NCBI GenBank assembly: GCA_905214265.1 | Contig: CAJMLQ010000027.1 | Span: 1 to 29,995 of the forward strand | Source of the DNA: an uncultured bacterium | Lineage (GTDB): Bacteria > Bacillota > Clostridia > Oscillospirales > Ruminococcaceae | Direction: 5' to 3' | Length of the DNA: 29,995 nt | Part shown: positions 8,475 through 16,259 of the stretch, piece after piece | Layout of the letters: the number at the start of each line of letters is the position of its first letter | Numbering within the stretch: the first letter of the stretch is position 1 | Position numbers and translations under genes: made by a program | Notes under the pieces: generated by a model | Database searches by the model: none | The model's input: only the letters and a program-made list of their open reading frames with translations | What the model was told of the DNA's origin: nothing

Positions 8475-9419
8475 ATGAGTTCCTACATTGTATCACCCTC
8501 GCCCCACATCCGGAGCGGGAGAACGACCCGGAAGATCATGCTCGACGTGATCATCGCCCTTTGCCCCGCCCTGATCGTTTCCATCGTAATTTTCGGGTGG
8601 CGGGCGCTGCTGGTAGCCGCCGTCTGTGTCGGCTCCTGCGTGCTCATCGAGTACCTTTGCCGCATCGCCATGAAGCGTGAGCAGACCATCGGCGATTTGA
8701 GCGCGGTGGTCACCGGCATGCTGCTGGCCATGAACCTGCCGGTTACCGTGCCGCTGTGGGTGGCGATGATCGGCTGCTTTTTTGCCATCGCAGTGGTCAA
8801 GCAGCTCTTCGGCGGCATTGGCCAGAATTTCGCAAATCCCGCCATCGCGGCGCGCATCCTGTTGTTGATGTCCTTTTCCGGATACCTCACCAACCGCAGC
8901 ATTCCGCTGGGCTATGACGGGGTGGACGCCATTGCCTCCGCCACGCCGCTGGTCCAGCTGGCCAACGGCGGAGATGTTCCGACACTTCTTCAGATGTTTC
9001 TGGGTGTTAAGGCATCCTGCGCCATCGGAGAGGTCAGCGCTGCGGCCCTGTTGCTGGGCGGGCTCTACCTGGTGATCCGCCGGGTGATCAAGCCCATTAC
9101 GCCCCTGGTTTTCATCGGAACGGTGTTTTTGTTCAGCGGCGCCTTGGGCATGAATCCGGTGGCCCAGATCCTGTCCGGCGGCCTGATGCTTGGGGCAATC
9201 TTTATGGCGACGGACTACGCGACGACCCCCACGACCAATTGGGGGAAAGTGGTGTTTGGTCTGGGCTGCGGCATTATTACCGTGCTGATCCGCAGATACG
9301 GCAGCTACCCGGAAGGCGTATCCTTTGCCATCCTGCTGATGAATATCCTGACGCCCCAGATCGACAAGGCCTTTGCCCATAAGCCGCTGGGAGGAAAGAA
9401 GGTGGAGAAGCATGCGTAA
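8475..9419 (+). CDS. rnfD: Rnf electron transport complex subunit D
   Basis: Integral membrane subunit with about nine to ten helices (314 residues) that carries a covalent FMN. Blocks seen: SPSPHIRSGRTTRKIM at the N-terminus, a GQNFANPAIAAR segment, and the flavin-attachment motif D151-A-I-A-S-A-T157-P-L, with Thr157 the expected ApbE target. GGAGAG precedes ATG 8475. The gene overlaps rnfG by eight bases. Confidence 0.96.
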   Translation: MSSYIVSPSPHIRSGRTTRKIMLDVIIALCPALIVSIVIFGWRALLVAAVCVGSCVLIEYLCRIAMKREQTIGDLSAVVTGMLLAMNLPVTVPLWVAMIGCFFAIAVVKQLFGGIGQNFANPAIAARILLLMSFSGYLTNRSIPLGYDGVDAIASATPLVQLANGGDVPTLLQMFLGVKASCAIGEVSAAALLLGGLYLVIRRVIKPITPLVFIGTVFLFSGALGMNPVAQILSGGLMLGAIFMATDYATTPTTNWGKVVFGLGCGIITVLIRRYGSYPEGVSFAILLMNILTPQIDKAFAHKPLGGKKVEKHA

Positions 9420-9963
9420 AACCTGGGAACTGATCCGGCCCACGTTTGTGCTGGTGATCATCTGCCTGGTGATTTCCGGCGCGCTGGCGCTGACTTATAA
9501 CCTGGCCGGAGTAGCGGAACTGGCCAATGCGGGCTACTCCTCCGAGCAGCTGGCGGAATTCGCCGCCACTGCTCTGCCGGAGGCTGACGAACTCAAGCAA
9601 GTCAAGGTTTCGACGGAGGACGAAAGCTTCCATTCTGCCTACAAAGCGCAGAACGGGACTGGCATGGCTATCGTTCTGGTCACCAAGGGCTATAATTCCG
9701 ACGGGATGACCGTGATGTACGGTTTCGACAACGGCGGGGTCATGCGCGGCATCCACGTAATCGCTCAAAGCGAGACCCCCGGCATCGGCGATAAGGTAGC
9801 GACGGACGCGGAATATCTGAGCCGGTTTGCAGGACAGCCTGCGGACAGCTTTACGGTGGACACCGTCGCTGGTGCGACCAAGACCTCCACCGGTCTGATC
9901 AACGGTGCGAAGCACGCGTTTGAGCTCTTTGAACAACTGAAAGGAGAGGTGCTGGGCGAATGA
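9412..9963 (+). CDS. rnfG: Rnf electron transport complex subunit G
   Basis: RnfG (183 residues) has one N-terminal membrane helix and an extracytoplasmic FMN-binding domain. The motif D150-T-V-A-G-A-T156 followed by KTS is the covalent flavin site. A GIHVIAQSETPGIGDK segment is typical of the RnfG/NqrC fold. The start at 9412 has GGTGGAG upstream and lies inside the end of rnfD; the stop overlaps the rnfE start as ATGA, so the three genes are tightly coupled. Confidence 0.96.
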   Translation: MRKTWELIRPTFVLVIICLVISGALALTYNLAGVAELANAGYSSEQLAEFAATALPEADELKQVKVSTEDESFHSAYKAQNGTGMAIVLVTKGYNSDGMTVMYGFDNGGVMRGIHVIAQSETPGIGDKVATDAEYLSRFAGQPADSFTVDTVAGATKTSTGLINGAKHAFELFEQLKGEVLGE

Positions 9964-10646
9964 GCTGGTTGAAAGAATTTACAAAGGGCATTATTAAGGA
10001 AAATCCCACGCTAGTGATGCTGCTGGGCACCTGTCCGACTCTTGCCATGACGACTCAGGCGGTGAACGGCCTGGGCATGGGGATCGCCACGACATTCGTG
10101 CTGTTGGGGTCCTGTGTGGTGATTTCTCTCCTGAAAAAAGTGATTCCGGATCAGGTCCGGCTGCCCGCTTATATTGTGATCATCGCGGGATTCGTGACGC
10201 TGGTCAGCTTTCTGCTCCAGGTCTATGTTCCGGAACTTTACAGCACTCTGGGGGTCTTCCTGTCGCTCATCACGGTAAACTGCATCATTCTCGGCCGTGC
10301 AGAGGCCTTTGCCAGCAAAAATTCCGTTGCCCGGACGGCGGCGGATGCCCTTGGAATGGGCGTTGGCTTCACCCTGGCGCTGGTGCTGATGGGTTCGATT
10401 CGGGAAATCCTCGGTTCTGGGAGCTGGTTCGGCATCGATCTGACTCTCGGCGTTCTGGAGCCTGTGAAGCTCTTTACCATGCCGGCAGGCGGGTTCATGG
10501 TGTTCGGCCTGTTGGTGGCCGTCGTCAACCGGCTGAGTCACTATCAGATCTCCAAAAAGAAGATGGGCTGTGAAAACTGTCCCAGCCGTGCGGGCTGCGG
10601 CGGGCATTGCGCCAGTCCTGCTGAAACGGAAGGGGAGGTCAAGTAA
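9960..10646 (+). CDS. rnfE: Rnf electron transport complex subunit E, with Cys-rich C-terminal tail
   Basis: A six-helix membrane subunit (228 residues) paired with RnfA; together they form the core that holds an intramembrane iron centre. The start NPTLVMLLGTCPTLAMTT, the ITVNCIILGRAEAFA segment and GFTLALVLMGSIRE are family blocks. Beyond the last helix a short cytoplasmic or external tail (residues ~199-228) has four Cys at 204, 207, 213 and 217 plus His216, a pattern that could bind metal and is not part of the core RnfE fold. ATGA overlap with rnfG; rnfA starts immediately after the stop. Confidence 0.96.
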   Translation: MSWLKEFTKGIIKENPTLVMLLGTCPTLAMTTQAVNGLGMGIATTFVLLGSCVVISLLKKVIPDQVRLPAYIVIIAGFVTLVSFLLQVYVPELYSTLGVFLSLITVNCIILGRAEAFASKNSVARTAADALGMGVGFTLALVLMGSIREILGSGSWFGIDLTLGVLEPVKLFTMPAGGFMVFGLLVAVVNRLSHYQISKKKMGCENCPSRAGCGGHCASPAETEGEVK

Positions 10647-11249
10647 ATGAAAGAATATCTCATCATTCTTTTCAGCGCCGTTTTGGTCGACAATTTTGTC
10701 CTGTCCAAATTTATGGGCATCTGCCCCTTTATTGGCGTTTCAAAAAAGACCAGTTCCGCTTTCGGCATGAGCGTCGCGGTCACCTTTGTCATGGTCATGT
10801 CCACCGCCCTGACCTGGCCAATCAATCGGTACATTCTCGCGCCGGAAAGTGGCGCGTGGGATCTGGGTTACCTGAAAACTCTGGCCTTCATTTTGGTCAT
10901 TGCGCTGTTTGTCCAGCTGGTAGAGATCCTTATCAAACGATTTATGCCTCCGCTGTACAAATCCCTGGGGATCTATCTGCCGCTGATCACCACCAACTGC
11001 GCCGTTTTGGGTGTCACCATCCTCAATATCGATGCAGATTACAATTTCGCACAGTCGCTGTTCAATGCCCTGGGAGCGGGCCTTGGTTTTATGGTTGCGT
11101 TACTGCTCTTCTCCGGCGTGCGGGAGCGGATCGACCGGGCTGACGTTCCCAAGATGTTTAAGGGCGTTCCTGCGGCGCTGGTAGCGGCGGGCATCGTTGC
11201 GGCCTCCTTTATGGGATTTGGCGGCATCGTGGAAAACCTCTTTGGCTAA
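10647..11249 (+). CDS. rnfA: Rnf electron transport complex subunit A
   Basis: A six-helix membrane protein (200 residues), partner of RnfE. Family blocks: LVDNFVLSKFMGICPFIGVSKK near the N-terminus and LPLITTNCAVLGV in the middle, with the Cys residues of both expected to help hold the membrane iron centre. GGGGAGG precedes the start. It has no gap from rnfE and a 23-base gap to rnfB. Confidence 0.96.
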   Translation: MKEYLIILFSAVLVDNFVLSKFMGICPFIGVSKKTSSAFGMSVAVTFVMVMSTALTWPINRYILAPESGAWDLGYLKTLAFILVIALFVQLVEILIKRFMPPLYKSLGIYLPLITTNCAVLGVTILNIDADYNFAQSLFNALGAGLGFMVALLLFSGVRERIDRADVPKMFKGVPAALVAAGIVAASFMGFGGIVENLFG

Positions 11250-11272
11250 GCCCGGAAAGGAAGGATGAAAAA

Positions 11273-12058
11273 ATGGAATATCTGGTTCCGATTCTGCTCT
11301 TTGTGGGTCTTGGCTTGCTGGCGGGAATCCTGCTGACGGTGTTCTCCCGGGTATTTGCGGTGAAGCAGGACGAGCGTGCCGTTCAGGTGAGGGAAGTGCT
11401 TCCCGGTGCCAACTGCGGCGCCTGCGGATACGCGGGCTGTGACGCCTATGCAGAGGCCGTGGCCAAAGGCGCCAAGACGAATGCCTGCATCCCCGGCGGC
11501 CAAGCTGTTGCGGAAAAGGTCAGCGCGATCATGGGAGTCGCTGCCGAAGCGGTCGCCGCTAAAAAAGCCACGGTCCGCTGCAACGGCAACTGTCAGGCTA
11601 CGTCGGATAAGTACGTTTACACCGGTGAGCCGACATGCTCGGCCTGCAATGTCCTCTACAGCGGCCGCAGCACCTGCACCTCCGGGTGCCTGGGATTCGG
11701 AGACTGTGCAAAGGTCTGTCCCTACGGCGCGATTACGGTTTCCGACGGAGTGGCCGTAGTCAACCGCCAGCTCTGCACCGGCTGCGGGCTCTGTGTCAAG
11801 GCATGCCCCAACGGCCTGATCGAAACATTCGCGGAAGATCAGACCGTGGAGGTCGTCTGCTCCAGCGTTTTCAACACCAAAGCGACGTTGGCCATCTGTA
11901 AAAACGGTTGCATCGCCTGCAAAAAGTGTGAACGCCTCTGTCCCAGCGACGCCATTCATGTTAAGGACAACCACGCTTCTGTCGATCACGACAAGTGCAC
12001 CAATTGCGGCGCTTGTGTGGAGGGATGTCCCACCCACTGCATCCACCGCCTGGACTGA
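11273..12058 (+). CDS. rnfB: Rnf electron transport complex subunit B, multi-cluster form
   Basis: RnfB (261 residues) takes electrons from reduced ferredoxin. One N-terminal helix is followed by the Fe-S domain NCGACGYAGCDAY with a fourth Cys in ACIPGG, then an unusually rich set of Cys motifs: CxGNC and CSAC, CTSGCLGFGDCAKVCP, CTGCGLCVKACP, CKNGCIACKKCERLCP and CTNCGACVEGCP. This is the clostridial-type RnfB with more clusters than the two-ferredoxin proteobacterial form. ATG 11273 follows GGAAGGA. It ends the recognisable Rnf set. Confidence 0.96.
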   Translation: MEYLVPILLFVGLGLLAGILLTVFSRVFAVKQDERAVQVREVLPGANCGACGYAGCDAYAEAVAKGAKTNACIPGGQAVAEKVSAIMGVAAEAVAAKKATVRCNGNCQATSDKYVYTGEPTCSACNVLYSGRSTCTSGCLGFGDCAKVCPYGAITVSDGVAVVNRQLCTGCGLCVKACPNGLIETFAEDQTVEVVCSSVFNTKATLAICKNGCIACKKCERLCPSDAIHVKDNHASVDHDKCTNCGACVEGCPTHCIHRLD

Positions 12059-12073
12059 GGAAGGAAAAAAGCT

Positions 12074-12322
12074 ATGACACCCTTGCAGGGAAACATCTTG
12101 CGGATGTTCTTGTCGGCTGCGATTATCGTGCTTTGCATCCTCAGCCTGACCCGAGTGATGCCGCCGATAGTAGGCGTCCCCATTGCAATGGCGCTGGTGG
12201 GCGTGCAGAGCATATTCAGCGGTTGGTGCAGCCATAAGGAGAAAAAAGGCGGCGCAATGATGCTGGTGATTCTCGGAATCGTCCTCATTATTTTCGCGGC
12301 GATTGCGCCTTTTTTGAAATGA
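12074..12322 (+). CDS. Small two-helix membrane protein at the end of the rnf operon
   Basis: An 82-residue protein with two predicted membrane segments (about residues 12-50 and 61-80) joined by a short SHKEKKGG loop. I do not recognise a family. It lies 15 bases after rnfB behind GGAAGG and just before the operon terminator, so it is translated with the Rnf genes and could be an accessory small subunit, though nothing proves that. Confidence 0.7.
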   Translation: MTPLQGNILRMFLSAAIIVLCILSLTRVMPPIVGVPIAMALVGVQSIFSGWCSHKEKKGGAMMLVILGIVLIIFAAIAPFLK

Positions 12323-12327
12323 GAGAA

Positions 12328-12363
12328 AACGCGGTGCGATTTTCAAAATCGCACCGCGTTTTG
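12328..12363 (+). terminator. Terminator of the apbE-rnf operon
   Basis: A perfect 16-bp stem (12328-12343 with 12345-12360) with GCGGTGCG in the core, followed by TTT. It begins five bases after the last stop codon. Confidence 0.92.
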
Positions 12364-12377
12364 TATTCGGCCATGGA

Positions 12378-12406
12378 TTGACAATTTTTTTGCATTGTGT
12401 TATGAT
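12378..12406 (+). promoter_or_regulatory. Upstream promoter P1 of the phosphoglycerate mutase region
   Basis: TTGACA (12378-12383), 17-base spacer, TATGAT (12401-12406). It starts just after the rnf terminator and would transcribe a 180-base leader before the mutase gene. Confidence 0.65.
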
Positions 12407-12412
12407 GAAACC

Positions 12413-12462
12413 ATCGTTTCTTATTCAAATACGAGTGTATTTGAATGAAAAACAAAAACGAT
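12413..12462 (+). repeat. Two-arm inverted repeat in the leader
   Basis: A perfect 10-bp inverted repeat with a 4-base loop (ATTCAAATAC at 12423-12432, GTATTTGAAT at 12437-12446) is nested within an outer 7-bp arm pair (ATCGTTT 12413-12419, AAACGAT 12456-12462). There is no T tract, so it is not an ordinary terminator. It may be an RNA stem-loop or a protein operator just downstream of P1. Confidence 0.6.
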
Positions 12463-12537
12463 AATTCATTCTGAAATAGCAGAACAAATTTAAAAAGTGT
12501 GCGCGAATTTTGCAAAAAATAAACGTTGTGATTTTTG

Positions 12538-12566
12538 TTGACGTACAGATTGGAATCTGCTATAAT
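12538..12566 (+). promoter_or_regulatory. Proximal promoter P2 of the phosphoglycerate mutase gene
   Basis: TTGACG (12538-12543), 17-base spacer, TATAAT (12561-12566) with an upstream TG, giving an extended -10. It lies 30 bases before the ATG. Confidence 0.8.
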
Positions 12567-12595
12567 AGGGAATGGATTTTTTATGAGGTGGATTC

Positions 12596-13798
12596 ATGAA
12601 ATATCTGGTACTGCTTTGTGACGGCATGGCGGATACCCCCGTTCCGGAACTGGACGGAAAAACCCCCATGGAGGTGGCTGATAAGCCGAATATGGACGCG
12701 CTGGCCAGGAATGCCCTGGTCGGGACTGCTAAGACCGTCCCGGACGGTATGAAGCCGGGCAGCGATGTGGCAAATCTCTCTGCTCTGGGTTATCACCCAG
12801 CAGACTGTTATACCGGACGTTCCCCGTTGGAGGCTGCCAGCATCGGCATTGACTTGGCGCCGGACGAATATGCCATTCGCTGCAATCTGGTGACCCTCAG
12901 CGACGAGGCGGATTACTCCAGCAAAACCATGGTGGACTACTGCGCCGGGGATATTTCCACGGCAGAGGCAGCCGAACTGATCCATTATTTGGCAGAGAGG
13001 CTCCCAGATGGCGTCCGGCTTTACCCCGGCGTCAGCTATCGTCACTGCCTGGTATGGAAAAATGCGGCGGAGGACATCGGCGAGCTGACCCCTCCTCACG
13101 ATATTTCCGGGCGGAGGATCACCGAATATCTGCCGGATCCCGATAAAGCGGGGCTCCTCCTGGAACTGATGGAAAAGAGCTATGGCCTGCTCAAGGATCA
13201 TCCGGTAAACCGGAAGAGAGTTGCAGAAGGGAAGCGTCCGGCCAATTCCATGTGGCTCTGGGGACAGGGCCGGAAGGCGGTTCTGAAACCCTTTGCCGGT
13301 CTGTATGGACTGAAGGCCAGCGTGATCTCTGCGGTGGATCTGATCAAGGGGATCGGCGTGCTGGCGGAAATGGAAGTCCTCGACGTGCCCGGAGCTACCG
13401 GCTACATTGACACCAACTTTGAGGGAAAGGCTCAGGCAGCCATCGATGCCTTTGCCCGCGGCCAGGACCTGGTCTATGTCCATGTGGAGGCCCCGGATGA
13501 GTGCGGTCACCGCGGTGAAGCAGCCAACAAAGTTCGCGCAATCGAACTGATTGACGCAAAGATTCTCGGACCGATCCGCAAGGCGCTGGAGGCCCAGGGG
13601 GATTACCGTATCCTTCTGCTTCCTGACCACCCGACCCCGCTGGCCATCAAGACCCATTCGCCGGAGCCGGTGCCGTACCTGATCTATGACAGCCGCAAAA
13701 AACAGCCTGGGGTAACCAGTTTTACAGAGTCCACTGCCAGGGAGCACGGGAACTTCGAGCCCGACGCCTCCGTCCTCATGAAAAACCTAATCCATTAG
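12596..13798 (+). CDS. apgM: Cofactor-independent phosphoglycerate mutase, archaeal type
   Basis: A 400-residue alkaline-phosphatase-superfamily enzyme that interconverts 2- and 3-phosphoglycerate in glycolysis. Metal and active-site blocks are all present: LLCDGMADTP at the start, GSDVANLS with the expected phospho-Ser56, YTGRSPLEAAS, HVEAPDECGHRG, LLPDHPTP and STAREHGNF. Length matches the archaeal-type (COG3635) family. ATG 12596 follows ATGAGGTGGATTC, with GAGGTGG as ribosome site. It is driven by two tandem promoters. A 388-codon antisense frame is only a shadow of this gene. Confidence 0.92.
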   Translation: MKYLVLLCDGMADTPVPELDGKTPMEVADKPNMDALARNALVGTAKTVPDGMKPGSDVANLSALGYHPADCYTGRSPLEAASIGIDLAPDEYAIRCNLVTLSDEADYSSKTMVDYCAGDISTAEAAELIHYLAERLPDGVRLYPGVSYRHCLVWKNAAEDIGELTPPHDISGRRITEYLPDPDKAGLLLELMEKSYGLLKDHPVNRKRVAEGKRPANSMWLWGQGRKAVLKPFAGLYGLKASVISAVDLIKGIGVLAEMEVLDVPGATGYIDTNFEGKAQAAIDAFARGQDLVYVHVEAPDECGHRGEAANKVRAIELIDAKILGPIRKALEAQGDYRILLLPDHPTPLAIKTHSPEPVPYLIYDSRKKQPGVTSFTESTAREHGNFEPDASVLMKNLIH

Positions 13799-13850
13799 CG
13801 GGTTCCGGTGGCGCGACGTCCGGCGGAAAACCGCGGAAAAGGTGACGTTT

Positions 13851-14765
13851 GTGCTGAAGAGCAAGGGGAAAGAATTGGCGCTGGACGCGCTGCATTTATT
13901 ACCGGGGACTTTTTTGTATGCCGGCGGGATCTACTGTTTTACCGCTCCCAATGAGATCGCGCCGGGTGGGGTCAGCGGCATTTCCACTATGATCAATGCG
14001 CTGACAGGAATTCCCATGGGTGTGCTGACCATGTCCATCAATATTCCGCTGCTGCTGCTGGCATTTTTCTTTGTCGGCAAAAAATTTGCAGTCAAGACCC
14101 TGATTTCCATCGGATGGATCTCTGTCTTTATGGATCTGGTGTTCGTCCACCTCCCAGTCTATCGCGGGGACATGATCCTAGGGGCCATTTTCGGGGGCGT
14201 CTGCATGGGCGTAGGGCTTGCACTGGTTTTTATGCGGGATTTTACCACCGGCGGCAGCGACATCGTGGCAAAGCTGGTCCAGTCCAAACGGCCGGATATG
14301 CAGATGGGGCAGCTGATCCTGCTGGTGGATGTCTGCGTCGTCCTGATGTCCGGCTTCGTCTACGGGCGGATCGAATCAGTACTTTACGCAGGGATCACCA
14401 TATTCCTTTACACCCGGGTGGTGGATTTTGTCCTTTACCGGAAGGGAAGCGGTAAAGTGATCTTCATCATTTCCCGGAAGGGACGGGAGATCGCCCGGCA
14501 GATCATTCTGGAGTGCCACCGGGGTGTGACGGTACTCAACGGTCGTGGCGCGTATACAGGACTTCCCAGCAACGTGTTGATCGTCGCCATCCGCAGCCGG
14601 GATTATTACCGGTTGAAGACAGTGACAGAAGGCATCGACAATCGCGCCTTTATCATCGCTTCAGACTGCGGCGAAATCCATGGAAATGGCTTCCGGCCCG
14701 GGGATCTCCCGGAGGTGGCGGCGTCCGATTGGAATGGAGGCGTGGCCGGGGGCGAAGACCTCTGA
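13851..14765 (+). CDS. YitT-family membrane protein
   Basis: A 304-residue protein with five to six N-terminal helices and a C-terminal DUF2179 domain (about residues 205-290), the YitT layout. Typical segments are FTAPNEIAPGGVSGIST near the N-terminus, DFTTGGSDIVAKL in the middle and GVTVLNGRGAYTG in the C-terminal domain. The family's function is unknown. The start at GTG 13851 is chosen because AAAAGGTGA lies at a proper distance; GTG 13842 lies inside that ribosome site. The gene is about 50 bases after the mutase with no terminator between, so they may be co-transcribed. Confidence 0.88.
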   Translation: MLKSKGKELALDALHLLPGTFLYAGGIYCFTAPNEIAPGGVSGISTMINALTGIPMGVLTMSINIPLLLLAFFFVGKKFAVKTLISIGWISVFMDLVFVHLPVYRGDMILGAIFGGVCMGVGLALVFMRDFTTGGSDIVAKLVQSKRPDMQMGQLILLVDVCVVLMSGFVYGRIESVLYAGITIFLYTRVVDFVLYRKGSGKVIFIISRKGREIARQIILECHRGVTVLNGRGAYTGLPSNVLIVAIRSRDYYRLKTVTEGIDNRAFIIASDCGEIHGNGFRPGDLPEVAASDWNGGVAGGEDL

Positions 14766-14846
14766 CCGGCGAGAAGATGCGCGAAAACTCGAAGATATGG
14801 ACCTTTTCCCAAGGCGGCGCATATATTGCGCTGAGGAGGGATTGGC

Positions 14847-15056
14847 ATGGGCTGTGCATCGGATTTGGTAGTTGCCGCTGCGGTTCTGTCTACGGTACTG
14901 GCGGAAAACCGCAGTGTGGAATATCTCACCTATATGGGGAATCTGCTGCTGATGGTCGGGCAGAACCTGGCGACCATGGCAGAAGCAAAAGCGGTTGATG
15001 AGGCAAGGTGCGCCCGGCTGCAAGGAAAGGTAGACTCTTCTGTGCTAGGTGGATAG
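14847..15056 (+). CDS. Small conserved-looking protein, possibly DUF6774-like
   Basis: A 69-residue protein with an excellent ribosome site (GAGGAGGG, six bases before ATG). It is helix-forming, with a hydrophobic first half (LVVAAAVLSTVLAEN) and an amphipathic second half (LLLMVGQNLATMAEAKAVDEARC). This resembles the short DUF6774 proteins of Clostridia, but I make that match from memory and weakly. Function unknown. It lies 81 bases after the YitT-family gene and before tRNA-Pro. Confidence 0.65.
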   Translation: MGCASDLVVAAAVLSTVLAENRSVEYLTYMGNLLLMVGQNLATMAEAKAVDEARCARLQGKVDSSVLGG

Positions 15057-15080
15057 CGTCAAGAAAAATTCAAAAAGCAC

Positions 15081-15109
15081 TTGCATTTTGTCGGAATCTG
15101 TGCTATAAT
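15081..15109 (+). promoter_or_regulatory. Promoter of tRNA-Pro
   Basis: TTGCAT (15081-15086), 17-base spacer, TATAAT (15104-15109) with an upstream TG. Transcription would start a few bases before the tRNA. Confidence 0.8.
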
Positions 15110-15120
15110 AATCAAGTCGT

Positions 15121-15196
15121 CTGGGTGTGGCGCAGATGGTAGCGCGCTACCTTGGGGTGGTAGAGGCCGCTGGTTCAAATCCAGTCACTCAGACCA
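15121..15196 (+). tRNA. tRNA-Pro (anticodon GGG), CCA encoded
   Basis: Full cloverleaf: acceptor CTGGGTG (15121-15127) with CACTCAG (15186-15192), D stem GCGC/GCGC, anticodon stem CTACC/GGTAG around loop TTGGGGT (anticodon 15154-15156), five-base variable loop, T stem GCTGG/CCAGT around TTCAAAT, discriminator A and CCA at 15194-15196. Reads CCC, and CCU by wobble. Confidence 0.95.
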
Positions 15197-15204
15197 GTTT
15201 TAAA

Positions 15205-15240
15205 AACTCTGTCGAAATTAATTTTTCGGCAGGGTTTTTG
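15205..15240 (+). terminator. Terminator after tRNA-Pro
   Basis: A 13-bp stem with two G-U pairs (15205-15217 with 15224-15236), followed by TTTG. Confidence 0.85.
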
Positions 15241-15243
15241 TTA

Positions 15244-15273
15244 TTGACATGACTTTTTTGATATAAATATATA
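15244..15273 (+). promoter_or_regulatory. Promoter remnant of the AraC pseudogene
   Basis: TTGACA (15244-15249), 18-base spacer, TATATA (15268-15273), then AAAAGGAAAAA before ATG 15298. The control signals look intact although the gene is broken. Confidence 0.5.
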
Positions 15274-15297
15274 CAATTGAGAAAAGGAAAAACAAAT

Positions 15298-15988
15298 ATG
15301 GAATGGATTCAGAGTATAACGAAAGCAATCCACTATATTGAAAACAATCTAACTATGATATGAGTATCGAGGATGCGGCCAATCACATGTTTATGTCCGG
15401 AGCTAATTTTTAACGTATTTTTCATTTAGTTACTGATATAACAATTGAAGGTTACATCCGAAACCGTCCTTTAACTCTTTATAGACGGGATTTATATCTT
15501 ACTGACAACAGAGTTATCGACATAGCTATGTGGTATCAATATAATACATCAGAGAGTTTTTCTAAAGCGTTTACTCGTTTTCACGGTATCTCTCCATCGG
15601 TTGTGAAGAAACGTGGCGATAAACTCAAGTGATTTAGCCGACTTACTATTAATTTTTCGGGGAGGATTCAGCATGTCACGTATTATAATGGAAAATGATT
15701 CCAGGGTAAAACTGGTATGCGAAAATTTTGAGTATCGGACATTAGGGAAAGTAAGGTTTATTGGTATTGACGCATGGCACACCAGTGAAGGATGGGATGT
15801 GCTCTGGACACGCAGGGGGAGATTTATGCCTGTTCTGGATAATCTCATGTCTGAATATGCAACAGAAATAACTGACGATTGTTCGCGGATGCATCACAAC
15901 GGAAACAGAAAACTACTACTCAGCAGGGCGTTTTTTCGAAGTGGGAACGCCTATACCGGCGCCGTGCCATGGCGAATCCGCCGATAAA
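15298..15988 (+). pseudogene. AraC-family regulator with GyrI-like domain, multiply disrupted
   Basis: Translating across frames recovers an AraC-type DNA-binding domain (MEWIQSITKAIHYIENNLT, then SIEDAANHMFMSGANF, RIFHLVTDITIEGYIRNR, and VIDIAMWYQY..SESFSKAFTRFHGISPS) followed by part of a GyrI-like effector domain (DNLMSEYATEITDD, then YYSAGRFFEVGTPIPAP). Lesions: TGA at 15361 with a frameshift, TAA at 15411 where the family has Gln, TGA at 15630, a frameshift near 15905, and loss of the C-terminal end around 15988. The stretch is clearly more AT-rich than its neighbours, which suggests acquired DNA. It cannot make a full regulator. Confidence 0.85.
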
Positions 15989-16259
15989 ATAAAAGATTTT
16001 TGTTTTTGGTTTGTGTTGCACCACCACGTTGGAGCAAGCTGTGTATCGCTTGCTCCGATTTTATCAAAAAACAGAGCGCACTCACACCGTTGCTCCTCCT
16101 TTCCACAAAAGATCGCGCTCGGTTGTAAACACCCTCGCGACAATTCGCTGTCGCTGCCAACTTTATGCAGGTTCAAGTTTTCACCAAAATTTTGATCCGG
16201 CATCTTTTCCGCAACTTCTTGGCATTGTGGAAACCTGTCGAAGAAGCGAGAAATTGCTT
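15989..16259. other. Unassigned stretch between two broken genes
   Basis: No gene I can support. It has a 9-bp hairpin (GGAGCAAGC 16031-16039 with GCTTGCTCC 16048-16056), then GATTTTAT, which might be a weak plus-strand terminator. Long overlapping open frames exist on both strands without codon character I trust. It joins the truncated end of the AraC pseudogene to the truncated end of the DUF3793 pseudogene, so it is probably inserted or rearranged sequence. Confidence 0.5.

Noticed and set aside
11246..12346. 366-codon minus-strand frame across rnfB
   Set aside because: Shadow of rnfB and the small membrane gene; the composition is the reverse of Cys-rich ferredoxin codons.
12581..13747. 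388-codon open frame antisense to the phosphoglycerate mutase gene
   Set aside because: No family resemblance and no ribosome site; it mirrors the codon bias of the clearly identified gene on the plus strand.
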